A DNA stretch of 40,593 nucleotides. Source: Acinetobacter calcoaceticus (GTDB lineage Bacteria > Pseudomonadota > Gammaproteobacteria > Pseudomonadales > Moraxellaceae). Positions 7,613 to 16,643 of this stretch are shown here, piece after piece. The position numbers were made by a program, and so were the translations under genes. How positions within the stretch are numbered: position 1 is the first letter of the stretch; every line of letters begins with the position of its first letter. Under the pieces are notes generated by a model. The model had not been told where the DNA came from and made no database searches. It was given only the letters and a program-made list of their open reading frames with translations. The stretch is taken from assembly GCF_004345325.1 (NCBI RefSeq), contig NZ_SLVJ01000032.1, forward strand, positions 1 to 40,593. Reading direction: 5' to 3'.

Positions 7613-8887
7613 TTAAGTTAAAAAAGGAAAAACACTTTGCAACCACATCCAAAAACGTTGATACCACGTGGCTTGTTCAATTTGTACATCATCCTCAATA
7701 TCAAAACTCTGTAGCAATAGGTTGTTCTGATAGACATTGACTTTGGCCAAATGCATCAAACCCGCAACTGGAGCCGTGAGGCTGGTTTGCTCTAAGCTGA
7801 CTTTCATTTGGGTTTCGGTTTGGGTGAGGGGTTGAATAACGCTAACTTGCCCATTGGGGTCGGTTTGGGTGATGCGTTGTGTGGCTTGATCGAACTGGGT
7901 GATATCGATGGCTTGAGTATTGGGATATAAAGAGGTGGTGACAAATTGTGCTGAAGGCGTCTCGACTTTAAACAAGTTCACCGTGGCACCCTCTACTGGC
8001 AACTCGCCAATCATATGCTTGCCCTGAAAAGCCATTTCATCACGGGTATAAGTATAGGCCAGATTGAGCAATTGATGCGCCAGTTCAGCACGTTTCTCTG
8101 CACTTTTCGCGCCTAAGACCACCACCACTAGACGACGTTGTGGGACTTCACTGAGTGTCGTCGGGCGACTGGCGGTGAGGGTCAGATTATAACCTGCTGC
8201 TTTGGTGAAGCCGGTTTTTAAACCATCCACAGTCGGATCGATCTTGAGCAGTAAGTTGGTGGCATGGTGAAAGCGTTGGTTATAGCTAAAGCTGAGTTGT
8301 TTTGAGTAGTCGAGATACTCTGGATGGAGTTGCGTCAGCACTTGACCTAAGCGCGCCATATCATGCGCTGAGGAAAAATGCGCTGGCATGGTGATTCCGG
8401 CTGGATTGGTGAAATGGGTATCTTTCATTCCCAATGCTTGCGCTTCTTGATTCATGCGTGCCACAAAAGTAGGGACATCACCTGAAATGCGCTCGGCCAA
8501 ACTCACAGCAGCATCATTGGCGGACATGATGATTAGACCAGCCAGCAGTTGATCGATACTAATCTGCTCGCCTGCTTTTAGGTACATCTGTGACTCGTCC
8601 CATTGCACCATCTCCACCACCTTGGTCGCAGTCAGGATTTCATTTTTATTTAAACGTCCTGCTTTGATTTCTTTGAGGGTGATGTAGGCGGTCATCATTT
8701 TGGTCAATGAGGCGGGCGCACGTTGCTGATGGCTATTATGTTCAGCAATGGTTTGACCTGTATGGGTATCTAAAATCGTCCATGCTTGGGCATCTACACT
8801 ACTGGGATTGATATTTAAAAGATTTGCGAAGCTGAGCGTAGAAAAAAACATCGCCAACAGCGCAAAGATTGAAGTCAAAATTCTCAA
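7613..8887 (-). CDS. D-alanyl-D-alanine carboxypeptidase (PBP5/6 type)
   Basis: A 424-residue penicillin-binding protein with a signal peptide (residues 1-21). The active-site motifs are SLTK (S60-K63), SAN (122-124) and KTG (224-226) in the expected order. SAN replaces the SGN of E. coli PBP5, a change seen in some relatives. A PBP5-type C-terminal beta domain follows (about 280-395), and the aromatic amphipathic tail (WYQRFWMWLQSVF) should anchor the enzyme to the outer face of the inner membrane. It trims the terminal D-Ala from peptidoglycan pentapeptides. It diverges from the M61 peptidase gene across about 180 bp. I leave the symbol empty because Acinetobacter may have several paralogues. 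Confidence 0.92.
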   Translation of the reverse strand: MRILTSIFALLAMFFSTLSFANLLNINPSSVDAQAWTILDTHTGQTIAEHNSHQQRAPASLTKMMTAYITLKEIKAGRLNKNEILTATKVVEMVQWDESQMYLKAGEQISIDQLLAGLIIMSANDAAVSLAERISGDVPTFVARMNQEAQALGMKDTHFTNPAGITMPAHFSSAHDMARLGQVLTQLHPEYLDYSKQLSFSYNQRFHHATNLLLKIDPTVDGLKTGFTKAAGYNLTLTASRPTTLSEVPQRRLVVVVLGAKSAEKRAELAHQLLNLAYTYTRDEMAFQGKHMIGELPVEGATVNLFKVETPSAQFVTTSLYPNTQAIDITQFDQATQRITQTDPNGQVSVIQPLTQTETQMKVSLEQTSLTAPVAGLMHLAKVNVYQNNLLLQSFDIEDDVQIEQATWYQRFWMWLQSVFPFLT

Positions 8888-9071
8888 CAGGATTTCCTTA
8901 GGCAGCCGATTAGCTGGCCGTCAAGTGTTAAACAAATAGAGCGCATGCTATGCTTTTTTTCCCGACTATGCTAGTCGAATGGGCACTGGATGATGACGAA
9001 TAACGCATGTGTTTGTAAAAAAATGCTAATCTAGGCAATACCCTCATCCTAGAGCATTTCGAATACACATT

Positions 9072-10787
9072 ATGTTGCATTATCAGATCGAATTTGACGA
9101 TTATCGCCAGCATCTTATTCACGTGACGCTGCGTTTTTTAGCCAACCCGACTCAAGTGCTGTGGTTACCGACTTGGATCCCGGGAAGTTATCTCATCCGT
9201 GAATTTTCAAAGCATATCGAAGCTGTGAAAGCTTATGATGAAGATGGTCGCTTACTGAATATTCAAAAAATTGAAAAAAACAAATGGCGTTTATTCAACA
9301 CGGATCATGAGTTGATCACAGTTGAATACGATGTCTATGCCTATGACCTCTCGGTTCGTGGTGCCTATGTCGATCAAACGCGACTCTATGTCAATCCAGC
9401 CTGTGTGTGTCTAGGCTTGATGGATCAAGACGATGCACCAGTCGAAGTTGAAGTGTTTGTACCTGAAGAATTGCAACATTTTCAATTGGCCACTGCCTTG
9501 ACTGGCAAAAGTCTGGTCAAGGGGCGATATACCCTCAAAGCCGATGACTATATGCAATTGATCGATAGTCCTTTTGAATTGGCAGTACAGAGTCGCTTTA
9601 GCTTTGAAGCCAATGGCATTGCTCATGACTTTGTGGTGTCAGGTCAACATGCCATGAATGCTGATCGCATGCGTCAAGATATTGAAAAAATTTGCCGCAC
9701 TGAGATTGCATTGTTTGGTTCAGCACCGTTTGATCACTATACCTTTATGACCATCGCCACAGGGGATAGTTATGGCGGTCTGGAGCATCCAAACAGTACC
9801 AGTTTAATCACTCCACGTGATGACCTCCCTAAATACGATGAAGCTGCAGAACCTTCGGTGGCATATCAACGCTTTTTGGGCCTATGTAGTCATGAGTATT
9901 TTCATTCGTGGTTGGTGAAATGCATCCGCCCTGAAAACTTTGCCGAATACAATCTACATGAAGAAAGCTATACCTCTTTGTTGTGGATCTTTGAAGGCAT
10001 CACCTCTTATTACGATGATTTGATTCTGTATCGCAGTGGGGTGATTTCGCAAAGTTCTTATCTCAATCTGATCAGCGCACAAATTAATCGCTACCTACAA
10101 AACCCCGGGCGCTTTATCCAAAGCGTTGCTGAATCTAGCTTTGATGCATGGATCAAGTTCTATCGTCAGGATGAAAACTCCAACAATGCCGGCACCAGTT
10201 ATTACAACAAAGGGGCGTTGGTGGCGCTGTGTCTAGACTTGGGTTTACGCAGTCATGGCTCAAGCTTGGATGAGGTGATGCGCTTGTTGTATCAGAATGC
10301 GCAGCAGGGGATACAGGTCAATCCACGTAGTCTTTATGAGCATTGTCAACGCTTGACTGGTCAAGACTGGAGTGATCGCCTCGGTTTCTTGGTGGATCAT
10401 ACCGATGAGTTGCCGCTGGAGCAGTTATTGCCAGAGTTCGGTTTAAGTTATGTGTTGAAAAATGACAAGGCTTTGCCATTTGGCTTGAAACTGACTGAAA
10501 ACCCACAGGGTGTGTTGATTCAACAAGCGCGCCGTGATGCTGCGGGTGCCAATGCAGGATTGTCTGCGCAAGATGTGATCGTGGCGATTGATGGCTTAAA
10601 GGCCACCGAACAACGTCTGGTTGCATATGCCAAACAGTCGACTGAGTTGACTGTACATGCCTTTAGACGCGATGAATTGATGCAGTTCACTGTGCAAGGT
10701 GGTGAAACAGTGTTGCCTGAAGTCGAATTGAAAGTTGTTGATGCAGAGAAGTTGGCCTCATGGCTGAGTCTGACGCCAAACGCTTAA
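9072..10787 (+). CDS. M61 family metallopeptidase with PDZ domain
   Basis: This 571-residue protein has an N-terminal beta-rich M61 domain with the WLPTWIPGSYLIREF signature (about 31-45), the GLEHPNS motif (236-242), a zinc-binding HEYFH (274-278) and the downstream WIFEG glutamate ligand (E308). A PDZ domain occupies roughly 455-540, with the substrate-groove segment around QQARRDAAGANAGL. No signal peptide is evident, so a cytoplasmic location is likely. The family founder is a glycyl aminopeptidase from Sphingomonas; the substrate here is unknown. The ATG at 9072 starts directly in conserved sequence. A strong bidirectional terminator lies just downstream. Confidence 0.93.
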   Translation: MLHYQIEFDDYRQHLIHVTLRFLANPTQVLWLPTWIPGSYLIREFSKHIEAVKAYDEDGRLLNIQKIEKNKWRLFNTDHELITVEYDVYAYDLSVRGAYVDQTRLYVNPACVCLGLMDQDDAPVEVEVFVPEELQHFQLATALTGKSLVKGRYTLKADDYMQLIDSPFELAVQSRFSFEANGIAHDFVVSGQHAMNADRMRQDIEKICRTEIALFGSAPFDHYTFMTIATGDSYGGLEHPNSTSLITPRDDLPKYDEAAEPSVAYQRFLGLCSHEYFHSWLVKCIRPENFAEYNLHEESYTSLLWIFEGITSYYDDLILYRSGVISQSSYLNLISAQINRYLQNPGRFIQSVAESSFDAWIKFYRQDENSNNAGTSYYNKGALVALCLDLGLRSHGSSLDEVMRLLYQNAQQGIQVNPRSLYEHCQRLTGQDWSDRLGFLVDHTDELPLEQLLPEFGLSYVLKNDKALPFGLKLTENPQGVLIQQARRDAAGANAGLSAQDVIVAIDGLKATEQRLVAYAKQSTELTVHAFRRDELMQFTVQGGETVLPEVELKVVDAEKLASWLSLTPNA

Positions 10788-10808
10788 ATATAGACTGAAA
10801 CTAAAAAC

Positions 10809-10838
10809 AAAACCAAGGGCGAATCGCCCTTGGTTTTT
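10809..10838. terminator. Bidirectional rho-independent terminator
   Basis: AAACCAAGGGCGA (10810-10822) and TCGCCCTTGGTTT (10824-10836) form a 13-bp perfect stem with T residues on the plus-strand side and A residues on the other. It separates the convergent M61 and lipoprotein genes and can end transcription from both. Confidence 0.9.
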
Positions 10839-10858
10839 ATCTGCTGAACGCCTGTGTT

Positions 10859-11242
10859 TTAACTTGCTGCTTTGCAGCTAAAGGTCAATACACTTTGGTA
10901 ATCGGTGTCTTTTTCCAAGCTATTGGGCTTACCCAATGCCGAGCCTAGTACACCCGCAGCAGCGGTAATCAATTGACCGGTTTGTTCATCAACTACACCA
11001 TTGAGTGCGCCAGAATATTTGGTTTGTTCATTGATCATGATCGGTGCTGCTCGTTTACCACAGGTACTATTGGCAGCGGCAATGGCGTTGTTCTTGGCAA
11101 TCAGTTGGGTCTTACCAACGCCAGTCACTTCATATTGATTGTTTTCTTTTTGAATCGCTAGGCCTTGAGTTGGTGTGGTGGCACAAGCGCCCAAAGTGAT
11201 CGCCGTGATCATTACAGTGCTGAGACCTAATAGCTTTTTCAT
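10859..11242 (-). CDS. Small predicted lipoprotein of unknown function
   Basis: This 127-residue protein starts with a lipoprotein signal peptide: MKK, a hydrophobic core, then the lipobox LGAC with C19 as the acylated residue. The residues after Cys (A-T-T) do not give an Asp retention signal, so outer-membrane sorting is likely. The mature protein has two further cysteines (in STCGKR and FSCKAAS) that could form a disulfide. The middle contains a Gly/Ala-rich stretch (ITAAAGVLGSALG). I do not recognise the family. It is monocistronic and shares the bidirectional terminator at 10809-10838. Confidence 0.78.
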   Translation of the reverse strand: MKKLLGLSTVMITAITLGACATTPTQGLAIQKENNQYEVTGVGKTQLIAKNNAIAAANSTCGKRAAPIMINEQTKYSGALNGVVDEQTGQLITAAAGVLGSALGKPNSLEKDTDYQSVLTFSCKAAS

Positions 11243-11609
11243 AATCGATTCCTAGGTTTAATCATTACTTTTATACACATACAAGCACTGAGCAAGGTTG
11301 ATTCATGGCATTGCTGATCAACATGCCTTCATTGAAAGACAGGGTTTGTTGAAAGACAATGTTCATTTAAAAACAACATTCATGCTGCTCAACGCGACAC
11401 AATGACATAAAGACGGGATTGTATGCTAATTGTTGTAATAAAAAATGCGTTGTCTGTAGATATTTCGTCTCATTAAGGATGAAATGTCGATTGAGCCACA
11501 GTGGGGGGAGTATCTGGATTGATTTTTCTATGGCAAAAATGATCCTTCTAACGTTATTTTTAGAGTTTATGTTAAGCTTCACGAGTGTATTTAATTAGAT
11601 TTATTTGCA
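11243..11609. other. 367-bp intergenic region without a recognisable gene
   Basis: This spacer lies between the divergent lipoprotein and nitroreductase genes and must hold both promoters. TTGAAAGACA occurs twice (around 11332 and 11349). An imperfect inverted repeat (ATTTCGTC and GATGAAAT) lies near 11462-11487. No convincing open frame, tRNA or known RNA was seen. Confidence 0.5.
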
Positions 11610-12200
11610 ATGACAGCGTCGGCTCTACAATTGATTCATGACAATATCCATCAACGCCAATCCATTGGGCAACTGATTGAACCTGCTCCAGATACAGCAC
11701 AACTCAATTTGGCCTTTGCAGCGGCATTGACTGCGCCGGATCATCATCGTCTCAAACCCACCCAATTTATTGTGATTGATACTGCACAACGTGCTGCTTT
11801 TGGATCATTACTTTCTGCTGCAATGGCAGATTTAGGCGAAACTGATCCAGTACAAATTGAGCGCGTGAAACTACACCCTTTTCGTGCGCCAATCTTGGTG
11901 ATCGCAGTCACCAAGATTCAACAGCATGCTAAAGTGCCTGAGTTTGAACAAATCCTGAGTACAGGTGCAGCGATCCAAAATTTGTTGTTGTCCTTGCAGG
12001 CACAAGGCTTTGCCAGTATGTGGCGTAGCGGTGCTGTGGTAGAGTCGGTGTTTTTAAAGCATGCACTGGGTTTACAGGCACAGGATATTATTTCTGGGAT
12101 TATCTATCTGGGAACTGCGGCTAAAGTCATTCCAATACGAGAAAGTGTAACGTTGACACCCTATGTAAGCCACTGGGTTGCAGCAGAATCAGCAGAGTAA
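11610..12200 (+). CDS. Nitroreductase family protein (YdjA-like)
   Basis: This 196-residue protein fits the small FMN-dependent nitroreductases of the YdjA group: an N-terminal helix with the R-Q-S-I FMN-phosphate region (HQRQSIGQL), a central HHRLKPTQFIVID strand region, and the C-terminal AIQNLLLSLQAQGFASMWRSG segment that packs against flavin. YdjA-type enzymes reduce nitro compounds with NAD(P)H; the physiological substrate is unknown. Length (about 183-196) is usual. It precedes gpsA by about 70 bp on the same strand, but a GC-poor spacer with a clear ribosome site for gpsA suggests possible separate transcription. Confidence 0.9.
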   Translation: MTASALQLIHDNIHQRQSIGQLIEPAPDTAQLNLAFAAALTAPDHHRLKPTQFIVIDTAQRAAFGSLLSAAMADLGETDPVQIERVKLHPFRAPILVIAVTKIQQHAKVPEFEQILSTGAAIQNLLLSLQAQGFASMWRSGAVVESVFLKHALGLQAQDIISGIIYLGTAAKVIPIRESVTLTPYVSHWVAAESAE

Positions 12201-12272
12201 CGATGTCATCGTGTGCTATCTTACTGCTCGCGTAATATATTGAATAAAATTGATTGAGTTAGGATAAAAATA

Positions 12273-13346
12273 ATGTCGGATTTAAAGTTTAAAGATTTGG
12301 TCGAACCTGTGGTGATGAATCAAAAAACAGCGCTTAGAGTAACAGTGTTGGGCGGGGGGAGTTTTGGGACCACCATGGCCAATACTGCAGTACGTAATGG
12401 CTGCGATACCATGATTTGGATTCGTGATCAGGATGCGGCAGATGAATTAAATCGCTTACATGTCAATCGTCGCTATTTGGCCGATTATCCTCTAGAGCCA
12501 ACGCTGCGTGCTGAATCAGATCTGGAAAAAGCCGTTCGTGATCGCGATATTATTTTAGTCGCTATCCCAAGCCATTCATTCCGCAATGTATTACAACAAA
12601 TCAAACCCTTTATCAGTGCGCAAGCAGTCATCTCTTTGACCAAAGGGGTAGAGGCCAAGACCTTTAGTTTTATGAGCGATATTATTCGTGAAGAATTACC
12701 TGGTGTGCCTTTTGGGGTGTTGTCTGGCCCGAACTTAGCCAAGGAAATTATGGCGGGTATGCCTGCAGGCACCGTGATCGCCAGTGATTCGGAGTTGGTG
12801 CGCTATGCGGTACAACAGGCTTTACACAGTGCGTTGTTCCGTGTATTTGGCAGTGATGATGTACATGGGGTTGAACTCGGTGGTGCGCTGAAAAATATCT
12901 ATGCGGTGGCGATGGGGATGGCAGCAGCCTATAAAGTCGGTGAGAACACCAAGAGCATGATTTTGACCCGCGCACTTGCGGAAATGAGTCGTTTTGCCGT
13001 CAAACTCGGCGCCAATCCGCTGACCTTCTTGGGCTTATCTGGGGTCGGTGATCTCTTCGCAACCTGTAATAGCCCGCTAAGCCGTAACTATCAAGTGGGT
13101 TTTGCGCTGGGTTCAGGCAAGACCTTGGCACAAGCCACTGAAGAGTTGGGTCAAACCGCTGAGGGCATCAATACCATTGTCCAAGTCAACAGCCGTGCCA
13201 AAGCCTTAGATGTATATATGCCGATTACTGCAGCATTACATGAAGTGATCTTTGAAGGTGCGCCACCTTTGCATATCGCGGTGGCCTTAATGAAAAATGG
13301 TCATCGTAGCGATGTCGAATTTGTACTGCCACATCATGAAGTGTAA
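12273..13346 (+). CDS. gpsA: Glycerol-3-phosphate dehydrogenase [NAD(P)+]
   Basis: A 357-residue cytoplasmic enzyme that reduces dihydroxyacetone phosphate to sn-glycerol 3-phosphate for phospholipid synthesis. The Rossmann motif VLGGGSFGTTMA lies at about residues 25-36. The catalytic lysine region GGALKNIYAVAMG is near 208-220, and LSGVGDLFATCNSPLSRN near 260-277 is diagnostic. The N-terminus is about 20 residues longer than E. coli GpsA; the ATG at 12273 has AGGA at a good distance, so the extension looks real. It heads a compact row with sixA, gspL and gspM. Confidence 0.96.
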   Translation: MSDLKFKDLVEPVVMNQKTALRVTVLGGGSFGTTMANTAVRNGCDTMIWIRDQDAADELNRLHVNRRYLADYPLEPTLRAESDLEKAVRDRDIILVAIPSHSFRNVLQQIKPFISAQAVISLTKGVEAKTFSFMSDIIREELPGVPFGVLSGPNLAKEIMAGMPAGTVIASDSELVRYAVQQALHSALFRVFGSDDVHGVELGGALKNIYAVAMGMAAAYKVGENTKSMILTRALAEMSRFAVKLGANPLTFLGLSGVGDLFATCNSPLSRNYQVGFALGSGKTLAQATEELGQTAEGINTIVQVNSRAKALDVYMPITAALHEVIFEGAPPLHIAVALMKNGHRSDVEFVLPHHEV

Positions 13347-13406
13347 ATCGCTACAATTGTAACAATGTTTGGATATAATCGCGCTGAAATGGAATAAGGA
13401 ACATCA

Positions 13407-13862
13407 ATGCAACTGACTTTAGTACGTCATGGCGAGGCCAGTCCTGCTGTGAATGGTAATGATCATAAACGACCACTGACTGAACGTGGTCATCTACAAG
13501 CGCAGCAAACCGCCGATTTTTTGCAACAAGGTCAACTCCCAGAAATCTTTGTGGTCAGTCCTTTGCTACGTGCTCAACAAACCTTGGCCCATCTACAAGC
13601 CTATTATCCGCATACGCCGGTGTTGATCTGTGATCACATTAAACCCGATGACGATGCTAAAACTGCTGTGGAATGGTTGTCACAATTGCCTTTTAGCAAT
13701 ATTGTGGTGGTGTGTCATATGAATGTGGTGGCGCATATCGTTGAGCAACTGACTTTAGATGCTTATGATCCTTTTGCCTTGGCTGAAGCGCGAATCTTTG
13801 AACAGAGCGTGATCGCGAATGGCTTGTCTACACTGAAGCAAGTTTTTGTTCCTACAGCATAA
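13407..13862 (+). CDS. sixA: Phosphohistidine phosphatase SixA
   Basis: A 151-residue histidine phosphatase of the phosphoglycerate-mutase superfamily. The N-terminal LVRHGEA carries the catalytic His, the SPLLRAQQT segment holds the second Arg, and VVCHMNVV supplies the C-terminal catalytic His. SixA removes phosphate from phosphohistidine proteins; in E. coli this concerns ArcB and the nitrogen phosphotransferase system. Length matches the family. It lies 60 bp after gpsA and 44 bp before gspL, so it probably shares their transcript. Confidence 0.93.
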   Translation: MQLTLVRHGEASPAVNGNDHKRPLTERGHLQAQQTADFLQQGQLPEIFVVSPLLRAQQTLAHLQAYYPHTPVLICDHIKPDDDAKTAVEWLSQLPFSNIVVVCHMNVVAHIVEQLTLDAYDPFALAEARIFEQSVIANGLSTLKQVFVPTA

Positions 13863-13906
13863 AACGTAAAAAAATCATCGAAATATTGAACGGCAGATAA
13901 TAAACA

Positions 13907-15049
13907 ATGTTGCACTTATGGATGCCTGAAGCCAATGGGGTCTGGCTATGGTCACGTGGCGAGACATGGACGCCAGCCTCAAGCCTCGATCAATTGATTC
14001 AAGACATACAACTCGACAAGGGTGAAGAAGCGGTGGTGTATTTCCCAAGTCGGGAGGTGCAAATACTGCAACAACGCTTGAACAAAGCGCAGTATAAGCA
14101 GTTGGGCGTAGATGGCGTGAAATATCTACTCGAAGAATATGTGATTCTTCCGATTGATATGATGAAAGTTTTTTCACACTTTCAGCAGCCCGATCAAGTC
14201 TATGTCATGGGGGTTTCCCAACACGCTGTCACCACCATGCAGCATGCATTGACCTTGATTCCGGTCAAAGTTGTGGCGCTATTGCCTGACTTTTTATTGC
14301 TACCTGTACCCGAAGCCGATCAGGTGGTGTTGGCGAATATCGCTGGACGCTTGTTACTGCGTGAACAGGAATATTTGGGGAACTCGATTGATGATTTGGC
14401 CGTGGATTTGGAGCATGTTAAGCCTGAGCTGAAATATCATTACCATGGTCTGACTGATGCGCAATTTGAATGTCTCAGTGCAGTGAGTACGGCAGAGCAA
14501 CGCAGCAGTTTTGATTATCAATTTGTTGAGTTAAAACGCGCCAAAACCCATGCTTATAATGTATTGCCGAAGCAAAAAAATAACTCAGAGCGCAAAGTTG
14601 GTTATTGGAAAGCTTGCGCCGTGTTATTGATCACGATCTTGGTGGCACAATTTAGCTATGACTTATTGCGTTGGGTGAAGTTGAAAAAAAATGCCGATCA
14701 GACCGCCGAAATTGCACTGACACAGTATAAGTCATGGTTTGGTGCCAATAGTCGCAGCAGTGAGCAAACCCTGAAGAATGATTTTGAAGGTAATTTGCGC
14801 CTCAGTCAGAGTGCCAATACTCAAGCATTACAATTGCTGAGTCGTATAGGGCCGATCTTGATGCAACAACAAATCATTGCCAATCGTGTCAGTTATGAAG
14901 CCAATGTGCTGAATATGGATTTGGTGGGCAAGTCTTCGGATGCCTTACAAAGTTTGGTGAAGCAATTAAATCAACAAGGCTTTAAAGCCGAATTGGGTAA
15001 TGTGCAAACCCAAGGTGCCACGGTGGTTGGAATGGTGAAAATACAATAA
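13907..15049 (+). CDS. gspL: Type II secretion system inner-membrane protein GspL
   Basis: This 380-residue protein has the GspL layout: a cytoplasmic actin-like domain (about 1-230), one transmembrane helix (about 234-252) and a periplasmic ferredoxin-like domain with a coiled segment (about 265-380). GspL links the GspE ATPase to the inner-membrane platform and pairs with GspM. The gene overlaps gspM by one base at TAATG, so translation is coupled. Other gsp genes are not nearby, in agreement with the scattered T2SS loci known in Acinetobacter. Sequence identity across GspL proteins is low; the call leans on architecture plus the gspM partner. Confidence 0.9.
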   Translation: MLHLWMPEANGVWLWSRGETWTPASSLDQLIQDIQLDKGEEAVVYFPSREVQILQQRLNKAQYKQLGVDGVKYLLEEYVILPIDMMKVFSHFQQPDQVYVMGVSQHAVTTMQHALTLIPVKVVALLPDFLLLPVPEADQVVLANIAGRLLLREQEYLGNSIDDLAVDLEHVKPELKYHYHGLTDAQFECLSAVSTAEQRSSFDYQFVELKRAKTHAYNVLPKQKNNSERKVGYWKACAVLLITILVAQFSYDLLRWVKLKKNADQTAEIALTQYKSWFGANSRSSEQTLKNDFEGNLRLSQSANTQALQLLSRIGPILMQQQIIANRVSYEANVLNMDLVGKSSDALQSLVKQLNQQGFKAELGNVQTQGATVVGMVKIQ

Positions 15050-15531
15050 TGAAAATCTTGGCTCCTCTACAAAACAAAATGGATCAATGGCTGGATCAGA
15101 TACAGGTCTATCTAGATCGGCTGAGTCTGCGTGAGCGTGTCATGGTGATCTGTGCCGCGGTGATCGTGGTGGTGGCAGGGATAGGTTCGGCATTGTGGTA
15201 TATGCATGCTGCAGCTGAGCAACAAAACCAACGCGTGAATGATCTCAAAGCACTGATCAATCATATGCAAAGTAATGTTGTAACCATGAAACCAGCAGAT
15301 GATCTGAGTCTGTCTACGATGGATAAGATCCAGCGTGTGGCGACCCAACAAAACTTGTCTGTGGCTACTCAACAGCAGGCTGAGGGTGCCATTCAATTGG
15401 TGGCGCAACATGAAAATTATGCCATTTTAGCCAACTTCCTCAGTCAAATTGCACAGATGGGTGTCACAATCGATCAGTTAGAGATGCTAAAAAGTGAGTC
15501 TCAGATCAAATTAACAGCGAAAGTCCATTAA
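15049..15531 (+). CDS. gspM: Type II secretion system protein GspM
   Basis: A 160-residue protein with the typical GspM form: a short cytoplasmic N-terminus containing LSLRERVM, one transmembrane helix (about 31-52) and a periplasmic coiled and ferredoxin-like domain ending in a TIDQLEMLKSESQIKLTAKV-like strand. It binds GspL in the T2SS platform. Its ATG overlaps the gspL stop. It is the last gene of the gpsA-sixA-gspL-gspM row; about 90 bp separate it from pyrD. Confidence 0.9.
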   Translation: MKILAPLQNKMDQWLDQIQVYLDRLSLRERVMVICAAVIVVVAGIGSALWYMHAAAEQQNQRVNDLKALINHMQSNVVTMKPADDLSLSTMDKIQRVATQQNLSVATQQQAEGAIQLVAQHENYAILANFLSQIAQMGVTIDQLEMLKSESQIKLTAKVH

Positions 15532-15581
15532 GTTATTAAAATAAACCCCGAACAAGCATGGCGTTTTTTGGGGTCTATGCC

Positions 15582-15612
15582 TATAATATTGGCTACTTAA
15601 AAAGCCATAGAC
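15582..15612 (+). promoter_or_regulatory. Candidate pyrD -10 box and leader hairpin
   Basis: A TATAAT box at 15582-15587 is followed four bases later by GGCT (15591-15594), which can pair with AGCC (15603-15606). A larger alternative pairs GTCTATG (15573-15579) with CATAGAC (15606-15612). No good -35 box is visible. Hairpins at the very 5' end of pyrC and pyrD transcripts regulate those genes in E. coli; similar control here is speculative. Confidence 0.35.
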
Positions 15613-15622
15613 TTTTATAGAT

Positions 15623-16633
15623 ATGTTGTATTCCTTAGCTCGCCCTTTGTTATTTTCTTTGGCACCGGAGCGTGCGCATGAAGTCACATTATCTTTACTT
15701 AAAACTGCGCACAAATTCGGTATTGGTCAGCAAAAAATAACTGCAAAACCCGTGACCTGCATGGGAATTGAATTTCCCAATCCTGTAGGATTGGCTGCAG
15801 GTCTAGATAAAAATGGTGCCTATATAGATGCACTTGCTGGACTGGGTTTCGGTTTTATCGAAATTGGAACCATCACACCTCGTCCTCAAGCCGGCAATCC
15901 ACAACCGCGTTTATTCCGTATTCCCCAAGCCCAAGCGATTATTAACCGCATGGGCTTTAATAATGATGGGGTCGATCAACTGGTTGAAAATGTTAAAGCA
16001 GCCAAGTTTAAAGGCATCCTCGGGATTAATATCGGTAAAAACGCCGATACCCCAGTCGAAGATGCCACCCTTGATTATCTCATCTGCCTTGAAAAAGTTT
16101 ATAACTACGCTTCTTATGTGACGGTGAATATTTCTTCACCGAATACCAAGAACTTGCGTAGTTTACAAAGTGGCGATGCTTTAACTGAATTACTCGAAAC
16201 CCTTAAAAATCGTCAACTCGAATTGGCTGAACAGCATCAACATTATGTGCCCTTGGTATTAAAAGTTGCGCCAGATTTAACTCAGCTCGATATCAAATTT
16301 ATCGCTGCACAATTGGTACAGTTCAAAATCGATGGCTTGATTGTGACCAATACCACCTTATCTCGTGAAGGCGTTGAAAACCTCGCCTTTGGTGATGAAG
16401 CCGGCGGTCTATCAGGTGCGCCAGTGTTTGAAAAAAGTACCGCCTGTTTAAAAGCCTTTGCGGGTTATTTAAAAGGCCAAGTGGCTTTAATTGGTGTGGG
16501 TGGTATCGTAGCGGGGGATCAAGCATTGGCCAAACAAAATGCCGGTGCAAACTTGGTGCAACTCTATAGCGGTCTAATTTATACCGGTCCAGAATTGATT
16601 GTAGACTGTGTGGATGCCATGACCGCGGTATGA
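15623..16633 (+). CDS. pyrD: Dihydroorotate dehydrogenase (quinone)
   Basis: A 336-residue class 2 enzyme that oxidises dihydroorotate to orotate in pyrimidine synthesis, using the membrane quinone pool. The N-terminal helical extension (about 1-40) that binds membrane and quinone is present. FMN-domain motifs include NPVGLAAGLDKNG (about 50-62), the catalytic-serine block VNISSPNTKNLR, the lysine strand LVLKVAPDL, and GVGGI near the C-terminus. Length equals E. coli PyrD (336). It ends 10 bp before cvpA, which suggests cotranscription with cvpA and purF. Confidence 0.97.
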   Translation: MLYSLARPLLFSLAPERAHEVTLSLLKTAHKFGIGQQKITAKPVTCMGIEFPNPVGLAAGLDKNGAYIDALAGLGFGFIEIGTITPRPQAGNPQPRLFRIPQAQAIINRMGFNNDGVDQLVENVKAAKFKGILGINIGKNADTPVEDATLDYLICLEKVYNYASYVTVNISSPNTKNLRSLQSGDALTELLETLKNRQLELAEQHQHYVPLVLKVAPDLTQLDIKFIAAQLVQFKIDGLIVTNTTLSREGVENLAFGDEAGGLSGAPVFEKSTACLKAFAGYLKGQVALIGVGGIVAGDQALAKQNAGANLVQLYSGLIYTGPELIVDCVDAMTAV

Positions 16634-16643
16634 TTAGCCTCGT

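Noticed and set aside
15541..15577. Possible rho-independent terminator after gspM
   Set aside because: ACCCC and GGGGT can pair, but the T run lies inside the loop side of the stem and not after it, and the inner pairs do not match. Not a convincing terminator.
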